DNA of 64,000 nt from Neurospora tetrasperma FGSC 2508 (GCF_000213175.1 NW_009799101.1:3966011-4030010), one strand, 5' to 3'. Counted from the stretch's first letter, positions 37,101 to 50,298 are shown. The notes: a model not told the origin generated them from the letters alone. A program made the numbers and translations.

Positions 37101-39773
37101 TGCGGTACCCGGAAAAGGTACTGTATTTTTGACAGCGGGTGGCTTTGGTGCAACTCTCTCAGTCATTCTGCTTTGATGCGCATCTGTGACCAAGTTTCCT
37201 CCCTTACTATCACCTCCATAACCTTTCACGCACTCAACACCGCCTGTTCTTATCGTCACCGACAACATCCGGTGGTAACTGTCTGATCGATGCTACCTTG
37301 ATTTTGCCGGTTCTGGCAGCGCGTCATTTATGTATCACCCCGTTTATATTCGGTGATGAAGCTTCTGTTACGACATCACCCTCAATATGTTGCACAATAC
37401 AATCAATCACGGCATGCATCCTACTTCTTGAGTTCCATGGAAACATGAGCGTCCAACATGGTGTTATCTCAAAGAATGAGGTTCACCCCAAACCTCACAC
37501 TTCACCACAATACCCTATAACAGAACTTGTTATACTTTCAACACCGTATTTGTGGTAGAAAGATAGTATCGAGATACTCCATGGCCATACATATTCGTAG
37601 CCATACATGAGCGTGCCGTGCTATGCCACACGAGTGCTTACCGCCTGGTCTACATGTTGGCTTGTCCCGATCAATTGCATGATACCGTCGTTTTTCCGGT
37701 GTCGAGGTCGCAGAATCTACGTCTTTGGTCGAAAGCAGTAAGGAGAATATAAGTAATATGCACCTGAGCTTACCGTCTGTTCTGATTTGTGTATGAAGCC
37801 AAGGTGATAACGAGAGACAGACTTCGTTCAGGCCTTGTCCCTGACAATCCTTCAAGCCGTCACGAGTTGTGTCGCACAAGATAGCGCCAACATATTGATT
37901 GCCCAACAGCTAAGTAGCAGCAGAGGCATTTTGATCTTTTCAAAACGCTTATCCACCTCCTGATTCCCCAAGATTCTCATGTCAAGAACCATCTAACCCA
38001 TCGGCTACAATTATGCACCCTTCGTCTTACCACACCATCATATCACAATCACGATTATTATGACAAACCAACGTCCTCGATTCACCTATCATTTGGACGA
38101 AAATAATGCTACCACAACCCACCACTCTCTTTTGTACTTCATCGTCTCTTACAGTTCCATGCGTTCCCATTTGCCTCAATTCTTTCCTTCTTACCCACTT
38201 CAGTGGTTTTCTTGAGCGGAAAAAAACCCCGCCCTCCACCTCCATAACATCTCCAGCAGAGATAGCTCTAACGAGAAATGTATTTAGTGCTTACCTTACA
38301 TTGTGTGGGAACTAAGCCAATAATACAGGCCAGTTGCCAAGCATCTTTAATCTCACACACACACACTTGCTGCTTTCTCCCTTCTACTATGTGGAATCAC
38401 GGTGGGATTCTATTAGTTACATCGACAGCAGGTACTCGTCAGGTAGGTCTTCAAAATCGCGGACACCGAACCCGAATCAGAAGAAGACGGCTCATGATCG
38501 TCATTCACTGTTCTATGTCTGCCCATCGACGACACCACTAGCACTCGCATAGTCGCATTCCCGAGTGACCGACTTGAGCGGCGAGTTCTAGAACCTCGCT
38601 CCTCGAAACCGTGAATCGAGCGCCTAAGTGGCGAATAAGTATGCCATCTGAACCGTACCAATTTCTCACGTACATCACTTCCTGTTGTTAATCCATCCAA
38701 CAGGCGTTTGAATAGTTAGCCGTAGATAGCCGCTTCAGTATTTTCAGAACAATCAATCTGAACTTCATGATCCACTTTTCCATTATCAACGGTGTCGACG
38801 ATCCATTAACCCAAACCCTTCATACAACCAACAATGCTTCCGATCCATGAAGAACATTGAAACACGCCCGTACTAAAATCTGATACCCAAGCTAAGGATC
38901 CTGTCGGTTTGGTGCCTATTGCACCTTTACCACCCATGACTCCATTCACTATTCCTGCCACTGCTACCTCCCCCTACCTAACCCGGGATTATCAGGACTG
39001 CCTGTCCATGTCAAGTCAAGGTATTCACCAACCTCAATTTCTCAAAGCAGCTTCTTTCTCACTACGTGGAACCAACAAGCCAGGCAGCGAGGCAGGTACA
39101 GGATAACTATGAACCAAAAACCGCAATCCCTCCCCTTTCTGTCCCCTTCCGCTTCCACCGCTTCCTCCGCTCCCTGTCCGAAGTAATCAATAGGTCTCCC
39201 TATAACAGGCCTCAATCAGCCTCCCTAAGAGCTAAGGTAAGGTAATCATCATCCTGCCCCCCGAACCCCCCGAATGCCAACGACCCAAATCCATATCCAT
39301 GTCTTCTGCCTGTCTGTCTGCCTGCCTACCTATCCAATTATCCAGCACTGTACATACATTCCACTTATGCCCAGAGGAAAGGAACAACCTTCCCTACCTC
39401 TTACCTGGTTTTGATTAATGAATGTCCTATCACTCACTATCACTCACTACCACTCCCTCCCTAACTCTATGTACCGACCCCAAAGTCCCAACCCCTAACG
39501 AAAGCCGAACTCCCTGCAGTACTACTAATCTACCTAGCAAGACTCCCTGCAGTAATTTAGACTACTTCAGATCTACTAATCTACCTACAAAAAACTACAA
39601 ATATACAATTGGCCTTACTCCGATAAGCTTGTTGGTTACCCTATTATCCGTGCCCCAACTGTGCAATCTGGAAGAATCCCGTCTAAGAGGAACGTGATGA
39701 TTGAATGAAATGTGATGAAGAAAAAAAAAAAACGGCACAGCCTGCAGATGATCGTGATCACGGGATTCCTTGG

Positions 39774-39798
39774 TCTCTCTCTCTCTCTCTCTCTCTCT
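39774..39798 (+). repeat. dinucleotide repeat (TC)n
   Basis: About 12 copies of TC/CT without interruption, in non-coding DNA. Confidence 0.95.
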
Positions 39799-40890
39799 TC
39801 GTCTGTCTTGTCCACCCCGTCCCAACTTTCGGTTGTAGGCCTTGAGCCGTGCAGGGGGGAATGGTAAATTACGGTTCGTCTGACAGTTCGTCGGATAGTT
39901 CGGGGTCATGGTTCGGGGGGAGATGTTCTTTAATGGTAGAAAGCGATTCTCAATTGAAATTCAGATGCGTCGGTGGGTTCAGTCAGTGGTTTGCTGGGTC
40001 CCTAGGTACATACAGTATGTACATATGTGGTTTAGGGAAGGGAAGGAGAGTGTGTGGCTTGTCCGCCGTGATCCGGACTCCGAGGGTTTGGAAAATGTGA
40101 ATGTGATAAGGGTGAGGTAAGGTGAGGTAGGTAATACCGGATTACGGGTATTGATGCTGGGTGTTGGGTGAGTGGGTTTTTTGCCACAACACTATTATTA
40201 ATATGGATTATTATCACCGCTGATGTTGGATTCAACGGGGTCAGTGGTGTTGTTGCTTGATGTGTTGGGTTTAGTACTATATGAAGCTGGAATACCTCTA
40301 ATGCCTACCGCCACAGACCCACTCTGCTGTCTAACTAATATTATCAAACTGTCGTGGTCAATTTAGTGCTATTCTCACTCGATTAATCGGTTTGATGCGC
40401 TGTGAGCTGGAATAACGTCCGCCATCAAAGACCATACCGAGTGATACTCAAGCAACATACATTGGCAGCTTCATATTTGGCTGTCAACATGTCATCATGA
40501 TTTCATGCAATACACTTTTTACTACATATACAAATTCGCTTTTGGCCCATCCTTCCATTCATCCTGTCATATCCGTCCTTGCTTTCGTAACCATCAGTTC
40601 CAATTGCTACCCATCACGCCATTCCATGCTTTCTTTGACCAACACTTGTTTTATCTATCCAACACTACACCATGAACATCACAAGAAGTTTTGTATAGTG
40701 ACTGGCTTCATTCGTCGCATTGCGACGTGCTACTGTCGCTCTTACTCCACCTCCCGACTTGGCGCTGCTATGCTTTCGGAGGTGGAAAGAACGACCAATC
40801 ACCTTCGGCTCGCAACGACGTCGACGAAGAAGATGGTGTTAATGTCAGCGACAAAGAGTCATAATCCGATGACTGCCATGATGAAGCTTC

Positions 40891-43800
40891 TCACTCCAAC
40901 ACCTCGTTGAGCAGACCAGCTTCCTTGACAAGTCCATGGAAGATGCCACGCTTCTTGATCAGCTCCTTCGGCGTGTCGAACTCGGCTACCTCACCCTTGT
41001 CGAGCACGACCACACGGTCGCTGTCAAGGATGGTGTTGATACGGTGCGCGACTGTGATAATGGTACGGTTGGCGAACAGGTGGCTGCGCAGCGTCTGCTG
41101 GAGCAGCGCGTCCGTCTGCACGTCCACGGCCGCCGTGGCCTCGTCGAGAACCAAGATGTTGGATGGAGTGAGCAGGGCTCGGGCCAGGGAGACCAGCTGA
41201 CGTTGACCTTGGGAGAGGTTGGATCCTGGAAGGGGGTGCAATGGTTAGTTCTCCAATCTCGACATTTTATGCAGCTGTTTGGGAGGGGGGGAGGGGGGGA
41301 ACGACGATGCAGCCCTCATCCATACAACCGGTATCACTAGTGTGTGCAACTAAAGCACACCGCAATCCTGTTCTGCATCCTGGTGGCATTGGGAGGTGTA
41401 ACGCCACCAAATGCTTGATAGGGCACTCCGCCACTACCACCCAGGGACTCAAAATAGAATCACCGGATATTGGGGCCAGGGGGTCTGCAAGAACGTAGAA
41501 CGGGGCGAGTGGTGCATTGGATGATAACCGGAGTATCGCTCGGCATAACCAGAAACGAAATAACAAAGCAAAGACTGGCAATAAGTAGAGGTAGATCGAT
41601 AGGCACATTGGTGAATGGCTGTAGGTCGGTGAAGAATAGGATGTAGAGGAACCGTGCCGGATACTTGGGCACTGTGTGACTACAAGTGATGATGATGAAG
41701 GTGAAGAGATCACAACGATGGGGAGTACACGGAATCTCCGTTGTGAGTTGCACACATGCGCGGGTCGATCATGCAGGGGACAGACTGGTGGATAGGGGTT
41801 GTAGATGACTTGAAAGGGCAGAACACGAGCGGCAAAAAGCAGATAGCATCATGGCAAAAGCAAATGCTGAGCTCCCAGCTTGAGGGCTCGCTTCGAAATG
41901 ACGCGGGAAGGAAAGAAAGCCCATGCCAGTCTCGTCGCCTTCTCGCCGCCGGCGACAAACCTCTGGCTGACATGCTGCGTGTTCAAGTAGGCAAGGGGAC
42001 GGGAGGAGATGTGTCTGCAAGGCAAGCTATCACCGCCATGCGACAGGATCTCATGTTACCGCAAGGATGGCGGGCAGGAAGAGGCGAGGGAAAGTTGGGT
42101 CGTGCAAGGCAACCAGCCGCAACTTGCGACCGTCGAGATCATCGACGAGGATCGATCCACACCAACCGTGATGTGTGCGTGCGTGCGTGCGTGCGTGCGT
42201 GTGTGTGGGTGTGTGTGTGAGAGAGAGATAAGACGAAGAACCTCGCATTCGAAAGCCGACAGAAGCCGGCCGCGCAGGAAGAAAACACAAGGGAACACGA
42301 GCTGTTGCGATGGGGAAATTTCTAAGCTTACCTCCTTCGTTAATCTTGGCCTCGAGTCCACCTTCCATAGAAGCGACGTGATCCTTTAGCCGAGCATGTT
42401 CTGTACCGAGCGAGTCAGTTAGCATAATGTGCCACAGCAGTGCAGTGCCGAGCCAGATTTGACAATGTACAGTACATGTTGACAATGACTATACACACAC
42501 CACATGGTCACCAAGGGAACGGGGGTTGGTAGTCACAATACGTACCCAAGACGCTCCAGAGTTCTGTGTCATCATGGACATGACCAGGGTCGAGGTTGTC
42601 CCGAATCGTGCCTTCAAATAGAGCCGCATCTTGTGGAATGATGGCCAGGCGACGGCGCAGATCCAGCAAACCAATGCTCGAGGTGTTGATTCCGTCAATG
42701 GTAATGTTGCCCGAGTCGGCCTCGATGATACGGAACAAGGCCAAAGTCAGCGAAGACTTGCCAGCACCAGTCCGTCCGACAACGCCAATCTTCTCGTGCG
42801 ACTTGATGTCGAGCTTGATGTTCTTGAGAACCAGGTCAAGGCCCTCGCGATAGCGTGCGCTGTAGTTGTTGAACTCAACCTCGCCGCGAGCGGGCCAGCT
42901 TGCAGGCGGCCTGTTGCGGTGAATGATCTCCGGGGCTTCGCTAGGAATACGAGCGTACTCAAGAACACGCTCGACCGACACAATGTTGGTCTCCACCTCG
43001 ACAGTCTGGCGGACAATCCAGTTGAGCGAGGTGGTGATCGTGAAGGCGTAAGACATGGCAAGGCCCACCCATCCTGCGCTGAGCGGGGCACCGTTGCTGA
43101 CGGCAATGACAGACAGACCAGCGGCAGCGAGAATGACGATACCACCGATGAACTCCAGTCTCACAGCCAGCCACCTGTTGGCGCTGACGGAGGGGAAGTA
43201 TGCGCGCAGGTTCGCATCCACTCGCCACTCGTTCTCGAGCTCAAATCTGTCCTGTTGTCTGTATGCACGAATTGTCGTGATGCCGCCCAAAGATTCCTGG
43301 AAGTGGGCATAGATCGGACTACGGCTCACACTGTCCAGTCTCTTGAGCTCTCGGGATGTGCGCAAGTAGTATCTTTGGATGAAGATGTACATGGCTCCCA
43401 GAGGTATGATCAGACCAGCAAAAAGCGGCGTGGCAACGGCGATGAGGACAAGCGTGAACCCAGATTTGGCGAGATTGTTGAACAGCATGTTGAATGTCCG
43501 AGCGAGTACTTCATCCACACGGTAAATGTCACTACAGGAAGGCGAAGTCAGCATGTTGCATCTTACTAGCTTGAGAGCACCGCATAATGCTCGGTGCAAA
43601 CCCAGCAGTCAAGTGTGACAGGCAATGAGTGGGGAAGAAGGTTGAGACTTGTACCCAGACAGATCCAGCCTCGGTTGAGGTCCACCTCACACTGTATTGC
43701 ATCCCGTACGACATGGAGAACTGAACGGGCCGGGAAAGAAGAAGGGAAACACTGACTCACCTGGAGAATCGGTTCAGAATTCGGCCGGCTGGTGTGACAT

Positions 43801-46800
43801 CGAAAAAGGACATCGGTGCCCTGAAGATTGCTGTTGCCATTCTCTCATGCAGCTTCCGAGATGCCTGATTGGGCCGCGTGTGAGTATACATTCAACAGTT
43901 TCCAGTTTTGACGGGCTTACCTCGATGGAGCAGAAGATCCAGAGAACCAGAGTTTGCAAAACAGTAAGACCTGCCGCGCCGACGCCGAACACGAAGTAAA
44001 TACCGAGATACTTGCCCACCTGAGGGTTGCCTCCGGCTTGAGTGTTCTTGTCGGACCAGCTCTTCAACCAAATGCCACCAGCTATACGAGATGTTGTGTT
44101 AGACCTACACCTGTCAAGAGAATGATGAAGTATTCCACAAAAGTATGGACCGCGCAGACATCAACTGGAGCGGTCTGCGCGGACCAGAGATACTATAGGT
44201 TGTGTCTTCCATCCAGAACACAGACGCGCGAAGGTATGAGAACAAAGGGAGGGGAAAACAATGGAAAGCATGACTTACCAATCTGGGCGACTTGGGCAGC
44301 AAGGAGAGTAAGTAGGTAGAACGCAACGGCACCAAGGTTGCTTGTCTTGGCATATTCGCCGTAGACTGTATCAATAATTAGCATGAGATGTTGTTAGAAC
44401 CGCAAGAAAAGACATTACTTACCCGACCACTTGACCTTGCCTTGCTCAGAGTGTTCCTTAGCCTGTCTCGTCTTGCTGTTCGGAGCTTCCTCGTCACCGA
44501 GCTTGCCTCTGGGACCCCTGAAGCTTGCAGTGCTGGCACGACGCAGAGTACCCATGCTTCCAGTTCTCCTCTTGCCAGCAGCCGACGAACTTCCGGGACC
44601 AGGCTTGATGGCCTGAAGTGTGGTGAGTCCTTCTTGTGCTTCCTCCATTTCATCCTTTTCCTGGCCAGCTTCTGCCTCGATCACCGTAGAGGTCTCGCTG
44701 TCGCTACCATTAGGGGAAGAGCCACTCGGTGAGCTGGAACCAGAATCGTTCTGACCGGCAGACTTGATCAGTTCGGAAACGAGGCCCTTCATGGCCATGA
44801 GCTGGCGATAAGTGCCCTTCTCGACAATCTCGCCGTCGCTAAGCAAGCAGATGTAATCGGACTGAACAAGGACGGGGATGGAGTTGGTGGCCAGAATTCT
44901 GGTCTTGGAGGCAAGGAGACCCTTAGGACCGAGAACATGATTGATGATGTGGCGTCCAACGTGGGAGTCAACAGCCGAAAGACAATCGTCCAGCAAGTAG
45001 ATGTCCGCCCTAGCATAGACAGCTCTAGCCAAAGCCACACGAGCCTTCTGACCACCGCTAAGAGAGATGCCACGTTCTCCAACAACCGTCTCGTCTCCAT
45101 CAGGAAGCTGAGCAAAGTCGTCAACGAGAGCGCACGCCTTGACCGTCTTGTCGTAAAACTCCGCATCGAACCTGTAACCGAAAACAATGTTCTCTCGCAC
45201 AGTGGCATTCATAATCCAAGGGTTCTGAGCGACATAGGCGACATTTCCATGAACCTCGACCTCGCCCTTAATCTTCCATAGATCGCCCAGAATACTTTGC
45301 AGGAACGAACTCTTGCCTGCACCAACACGGCCCACGATGCAGGACAACTCGCCCTTGTGTGCGCGGAAGTTGATGTCGGTAAGAACGGGCTTGTTCTCGT
45401 GACGGTTCCAGGAGAAAGTACCGTCACGGATAACAACCGTCTCTTCTCCAAGCTCCTGAGCGGGAGGCTTGACGATGATAGCGTCAGGCTGGATCTCCTC
45501 AGCGGTGAGGTAGGAGGTAAGACGACCGACAGCGACACTAGCCTCAATGATAGAGGTGATGACCATGGGAAGAACCGCAAGAGGGAAAGTGAGCAAGTTG
45601 AACAGGGCAAGACAAGGGAAGACAATATCAGTCGTCAAAGGCCTGTCCTGGGTCCAGACAAACACGGCAAAGGTCGAGCATGAGACAAGGAAGGGTGTAG
45701 TAGACCAGGTAAAGTTAGCGAAAGCCTGGCCAGCACCGATTTTGCGCAGGTTCTTAAGCTCCTGGTCGTTACGGATGTAGTTCAGCTTGTTCATAAAGGC
45801 TGTGCCCCATGCATACAACTTGATGCTCTTCATGTTGTTGACGATCTCGGCAATGAGACGGCTTCTGGCGTCCTTGTTCTTCATCTGCTGCTTTTGCAGA
45901 TTCTTCATGAACTTTGCGATCATGCCGTTGATGGGAATCATGACGATCATAACTCCGATACCTGCAAGCATGGACCATCCAACAAGTTGGTAAAGAGAAA
46001 GCATGCAAAGAGTGATCTGGAACGGAGCAGACCACGCCTGCTGGGCGAATTGGGTCAAGTCCTGAAGACGCTGAGCATCGACAGCCATGTAGTTGACAAT
46101 ATCTCCGGTTGTCTTGCTGGCACGGCCTTCGTTGGACAGCTTAAGGGCCTTCCTGTAGATGGATGAAGTCAATCCACCCTTGATCCTCATGCCGGTCTCA
46201 AAAGCGAGCTGGAAGTACTGGTGGATCATGGTGGTCTGGAAAGTGGCAACCGCAAACATGGCGAGAGAGATGGCAGCACCCTTGATCACGGGTTGCGGCT
46301 CCTGTCCCTCACGGTAAGAGTCAATAAAGCTGATCAGGTACCTGAGGAGCTGGGGCTGCGCGAAAGCCGAAAGATCGTTTCCAATCTTGAAGAAGGCAGC
46401 AAGGATGTAAGGACCGCCGTAGGCACGGAAAAGAGCGAGCCACAGGGAGGGCTTCTTCTTCTTGTTCAACTCATGTTCCCATGCCTTGGCGAACGCTCCA
46501 CCGGTAGTCTTGGTAGTATCGCTCTTTGCCAGTCCCCAGAGATCCTCCTCGGTCAGATACTGGGCATAGCCGTGCTTCATCATAGGAGTCATCCACGAGA
46601 AAGTCAGTCTGGAGAAAACGGTCGCATAATCCACCGGGCATTCCGGCTCGTCGATCAGAGCCTCATAGGCATTATCCTTCTTGGGCCACAACCACTCGAC
46701 GAAGAACTCAACCACAGAGAGACCGAAGCCGATGCAGTAGGTGATGAAGTAGGCCTCGTTCTTGGCATAGATTTGTTGAGAAATGAGAGACCTGAGCTTG

Positions 46801-47422
46801 ACTGCAAGGGCGATGAGGAGCAACAGCCAGTAGAAGAGAACGACGCCGTTTGCATTGCGGAGGCGCGCGTGTTCGAGCCACTGGATGGCAAAGATGACGA
46901 AGAGCGATAGAATGGTTCCGGCTGTGGTCCAGACTCTGAAATCGCCATACCAGATATTGGGGTAGCTGACGATCTGTATAGCCAGTTGGACGGCAACGTC
47001 GGCTATAATGAAACCTAGGAGTACCTTTTCCGAAGAATGTTAGACATATGCCGCACTTCTTGTCTTGCTCGACAGTTGTAACGTACCTGCTTCAACCAGA
47101 AATGCCAGTCCTTGGCCACTGGCGTTGGCGTCTTCCTCTTTACCAACCACCATACCGCGGCGGATCCTGCAACAAGACCAAAGGCAGCAACCGAAGCCAC
47201 CCACACGTCGATAAAGCACGGCGTGAAATCATATCGAAAGGGACTCATCGGTCCCCATCCCTCCTCGTTACCGCATAGCGGCTGTTTGAAGTCCTTTGAC
47301 GCCGCAAGATAACCGCTACCCAGGTCGAAAACGGAAGGGCGATAACCGGTAAACGAGCCGCTCTCGTAGAAAAGGACCCTCTGCGAGCCGAAGCCGTCGC
47401 TGTCTATATATTCGAGCCCCAT
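40891..47422 (-). CDS. YCF1-type vacuolar ABCC transporter (metal/glutathione-conjugate)
   Basis: Eight exons: 47422-47087, 47024-44423, 44365-44279, 44081-43921, 43864-43761, 43531-42546, 42400-42332 and 41225-40891 (4680 nt, 1559 aa). All junctions keep frame. The order is TMD0, L0, TMD1, NBD1, linker, TMD2, NBD2, as in full-length MRP/Ycf1 proteins that pump glutathione conjugates and metals into the vacuole. NBD1 has Walker [10 protein letters not shown] (~677-685), signature SLSGGQ (~766-771) and the degenerate LLDD usual in ABCC proteins. NBD2 has GRTGAGKSS (~1349-1357), NLSQGQRQL and [11 protein letters not shown]. The linker holds [10 protein letters not shown] (~939-948), a PKA-type site placed like the regulatory phosphosites of yeast Ycf1, followed by [10 protein letters not shown]. 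The first in-frame ATG is at 47422. The frame is open a further ~50 codons upstream without ATG, so an extra 5' exon is possible. The last intron is 1106 nt. Confidence 0.95.
42173..42228 (+). repeat. compound microsatellite (GTGC)n-(GT)n-(GA)n inside the long transporter intron
   Basis: About six GTGC/GCGT units run into GT and then GA repeats, roughly 100-160 nt inside the donor end of the 1106-nt intron (on the transcribed strand the motif reads TC, CA, then GCAC). Confidence 0.9.
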
Positions 47423-49379
47423 TGGCGCAACTATACCCTCGTAGCAATGTCCAAACGCGTCATAGCACGGGGTAAATGTTGTGGGTTTTGCAGGCTCTTT
47501 GCGCTCGGAAAGAAGCAAAGTCGAAAAGTTATGCGACGAGACGTATAAGTCGGGATTCGGTTCTCGTCGGTGTCACACGCTGAAAGACCTTTCAGATTGC
47601 CCACAGCGGGATCACAACGGAATCGTCGCCGATGTATATAATAAGATGCTCGTCTTGACTTTGCTTGTACGGAGTTGTAGGTAGTAGTAGTAGTAAAGTT
47701 GTGGTTGTGGTGCCGTCAGTCGTGGGTCGTCTCCCACCTAGGGTAGTGCGGCGACTTGCTCGGTAATCAAGAGCGAGAGGAACCCTTGAGAAAAAAAGCT
47801 AAGATGAAACAAGAAAGAAGTGGAAGCTGTGGGATCGAAGGCAACAGCGGGCACTGCAATCCGTCTACCTAAATTGAAAGCTCGCCGACTACCTCTACCT
47901 TCGCTACTTAGGCAGGCAGAACAGAGAACAGACGGCAGTCGGAAAGAAAGACGGAGATAAGAGAGAGCCTTGCACTTTCCGCGGTTCTGTGGCTGGCTCT
48001 TTCCTCGCGCTGGATGCAACTTTCTTTGGCGCATGTCACAGCAGATCGGCAAGTCAATTGGCCCGATGGCGACTTTTCCAAAGTGCACTCATAGCGCAGT
48101 ACTCTGGTCGCTGACAAATCCGCAGCATTCGTAGCGGAAGCAGGTCGTCGGTCTCATGTCCTTTTCTAACGGTCATCGCTGCCATTCCTGCAATCCCCAC
48201 TCGGTCGACATTCGCACCTGTGCCCCACCAATGATGCCGTCCACTTTTACAGGCTTCCACAGCGTTCCCACGTTGCAAAGCCGCCTACTGCTTCGAACGC
48301 GCTAGCAGCCCACCAGAGTCGTGACGACAGCAACCTCGATATGTCAGGGCACAAAGCACGATTCGCGCCCGTCTACTAGTGCACCGTTGAAGTATTCGAT
48401 GTGGAGGAATCGCGGTTCCGGCGGTGAAGATGATGGAAACTCGACACGTAGGCTTTGCCTAGAGCCTGGAAGACGTGTTCAACTGGTGATATCCGATCCC
48501 GTCCTTGGGGTTTTGAGGCCGGAAACAGACAGAACAAGTTCAGGTATCTTGGGAATCGGGACGTCCCGCCCTGCTCACGAACCGTAATGGAACCCAGCGT
48601 TCATCTTCCGCTGCAACAGGTGTACCTGAAGGTGAACGCTTGGCTTGGGGGAAGGATCTCACTGCTCACAATAATCACCAATGCCACGCTAAGTGCGTTG
48701 GCAGGTTGTCCAGACTCATCAGATGTTTCACGAATTGAAGATGACAGCGGTGAGACAGTGTTATGGCGACAACGTGAAGCATCTGATATGCTCAGACGGC
48801 ATGACTGGCTGTCTACAGATAGGCCTGCCAAAGTCGATGTTCAACATGAACGTATGAAGAAATAGACATGATATGTATTCTGTCTCTCAACCTTGACGTC
48901 TAAAGAAATGGGGCACTCATCCTCACAACAGCCGTCATGCTACACTATGAACCGTGATCCGAACTGCAGCTCTTACACTACACCCACAATCCACTAGACT
49001 ATGTCTCACTGCCCGCAAATAGGACTCGCGTGTAACACCAACTGACGGGCAGCACAACAGAGCAATGACGTTGAAGCCTGAAGGCGAGCTGCTGAAACTC
49101 CAAGCTCCGAGCAGTCCTCATTGTCATCGTCTTCAACATACAAGTAGGTAGGTAATGAAAGCGAGACGGAGCTGGAGCACACCTCGCTTCTGAAATCAGT
49201 TGCCTACCCTCCACTCTACATTCATACATACCAAACTGCTTCCCCGCCCCACCCCACCATTACATACCTCTACACATAACCAGGATTGCGTATATACATT
49301 ACCTAACCAGCTACCTACCGCCCGTGACAGCTTCTGGTACTTACCTAAAATTGACTCCATCCATCTTTTCCAGCTTGTG
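47423..49379. other. divergent intergenic region, no gene seen
   Basis: It lies between the ABC transporter start (minus) and the YjbQ-family start (plus). The first part may include 5' UTR or a missed first exon of the transporter. Open frames at 48321-48865 show no recognisable protein. TAGGTA-type motifs lie near 47676-47686 and 49143-49153. Confidence 0.5.
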
Positions 49380-50298
49380 ATGCCTCCACGAACCGCCCCC
49401 CAAACTTCCCAAAAAACCACCATTTTACTTTTCCTCATTCTCCTCGTCGCCTTCTTCCCCAGCAGCTTTCACTATTTGTGGAACCTCCCGCTCAAACTTT
49501 TGGCTTTTCCTTTTGGTGTTTTGTCGTCGCTACTCTCCTCGTCAGGGACAGCATCGCCGCCATCGACGTCATTGCCCAATTTTACTGAGCTTCCGTATTG
49601 TCAACAACCATCACAAGCCTCAGCCATGTCGTGGTCGCAAAAGACTTTTACACTGCCCGCTCAGTCCCGCGGAGCCTACTTGATTACGGACATTGTGACG
49701 AAGGAGGTGCCGGAGATCAAGCAGTATAAAGTGGGATTGCTGAATTTGTTCATTCAGCATACGAGCTGTGCGTTGAGCTTGAATGAGAATTGGGATCCGG
49801 TGCGTCTGAACCTTGAGGAATGAGTCTTTTTGATAATGCTCATATCTCGTAATTCCCTTTTGGGCATACTATACGATCCAAGTCTCCTTTGAAGCTCGAT
49901 GAAGAAAATACCATGACATATATCAGCTCCTCGTCTAACTTTCCATGTGTTGTCATCGTTATAGGATGTGAGACTGGACATGAGCGACACCCTCGACCGC
50001 ATCGTGCCCGAGGCCACAAGCAAGAATCCGGACTTGTACCGACACAACGACGAGGGCCCGGATGACTTTCCTGCTCACGTCAAGTCGTCGTTGATTGGCA
50101 CGAGCGTGACGATTCCCATCACGAACGGAAAGCTGGTACGTTTGATACCTCGATGTCCACTAAAGCTCGTAGTCACTGACATGAATATGTCCTCAGGCCA
50201 CCGGCACATGGCAAGGCATCTGGTATCTCGAGTTCCGCGCTCATAAGCACAGGCGCAACATAGTAGCCACCATTCAGGGAGAAAAGGGAAAGGAGTAA
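49380..50298 (+). CDS. YjbQ/UPF0047 family protein with N-terminal hydrophobic extension
   Basis: Three exons: 49380-49799, 49965-50135 and 50197-50298 (693 nt, 230 aa). The UPF0047/YjbQ core starts at residue 83 ([20 protein letters not shown]). It shows the family motifs [60 protein letters not shown] and the C-terminal ATIQGE. Bacterial YjbQ proteins have been linked to a secondary thiamine-phosphate synthase activity; the fungal role is unclear. The core alone (ATG at 49626) would be 148 aa, the usual family size. The in-frame ATG at 49380 adds 82 residues that start [14 protein letters not shown] and contain [12 protein letters not shown] and further hydrophobic stretches, which could be a membrane anchor or targeting signal. 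Which start is used cannot be decided here. Introns have GTGCGT and GTACGT donors. Confidence 0.9.

Larger units (their letters stand above)
27946..40890. other. 13 kb gene-poor interval
   Basis: No complete gene could be supported between the DUF2841 gene start and the ABC transporter stop. It may include a long regulatory region of the DUF2841 gene, whose start faces it. It also includes fragments of protein-like sequence on the minus strand at 32.4-34.1 kb, a CT repeat at 39774-39798 and several TAGGTA motifs. Base composition looks mixed rather than strongly AT-rich, so heavy repeat-induced mutation is not obvious by eye. Confidence 0.45.

Noticed and set aside
38413-38700. 95-codon minus-strand Arg/Ser-rich frame
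   Set aside because: No ATG at its start, and a competing frame at its end also looks protein-like (RDFEDLPDEYLLSM). Could be a fragment, but not enough to call.
41756-42220. 154-codon frame inside the long transporter intron
   Set aside because: The C-terminal part is translated microsatellite (Cys/Val/Arg repeats) and the rest shows no motif. An intron-nested gene is not supported.
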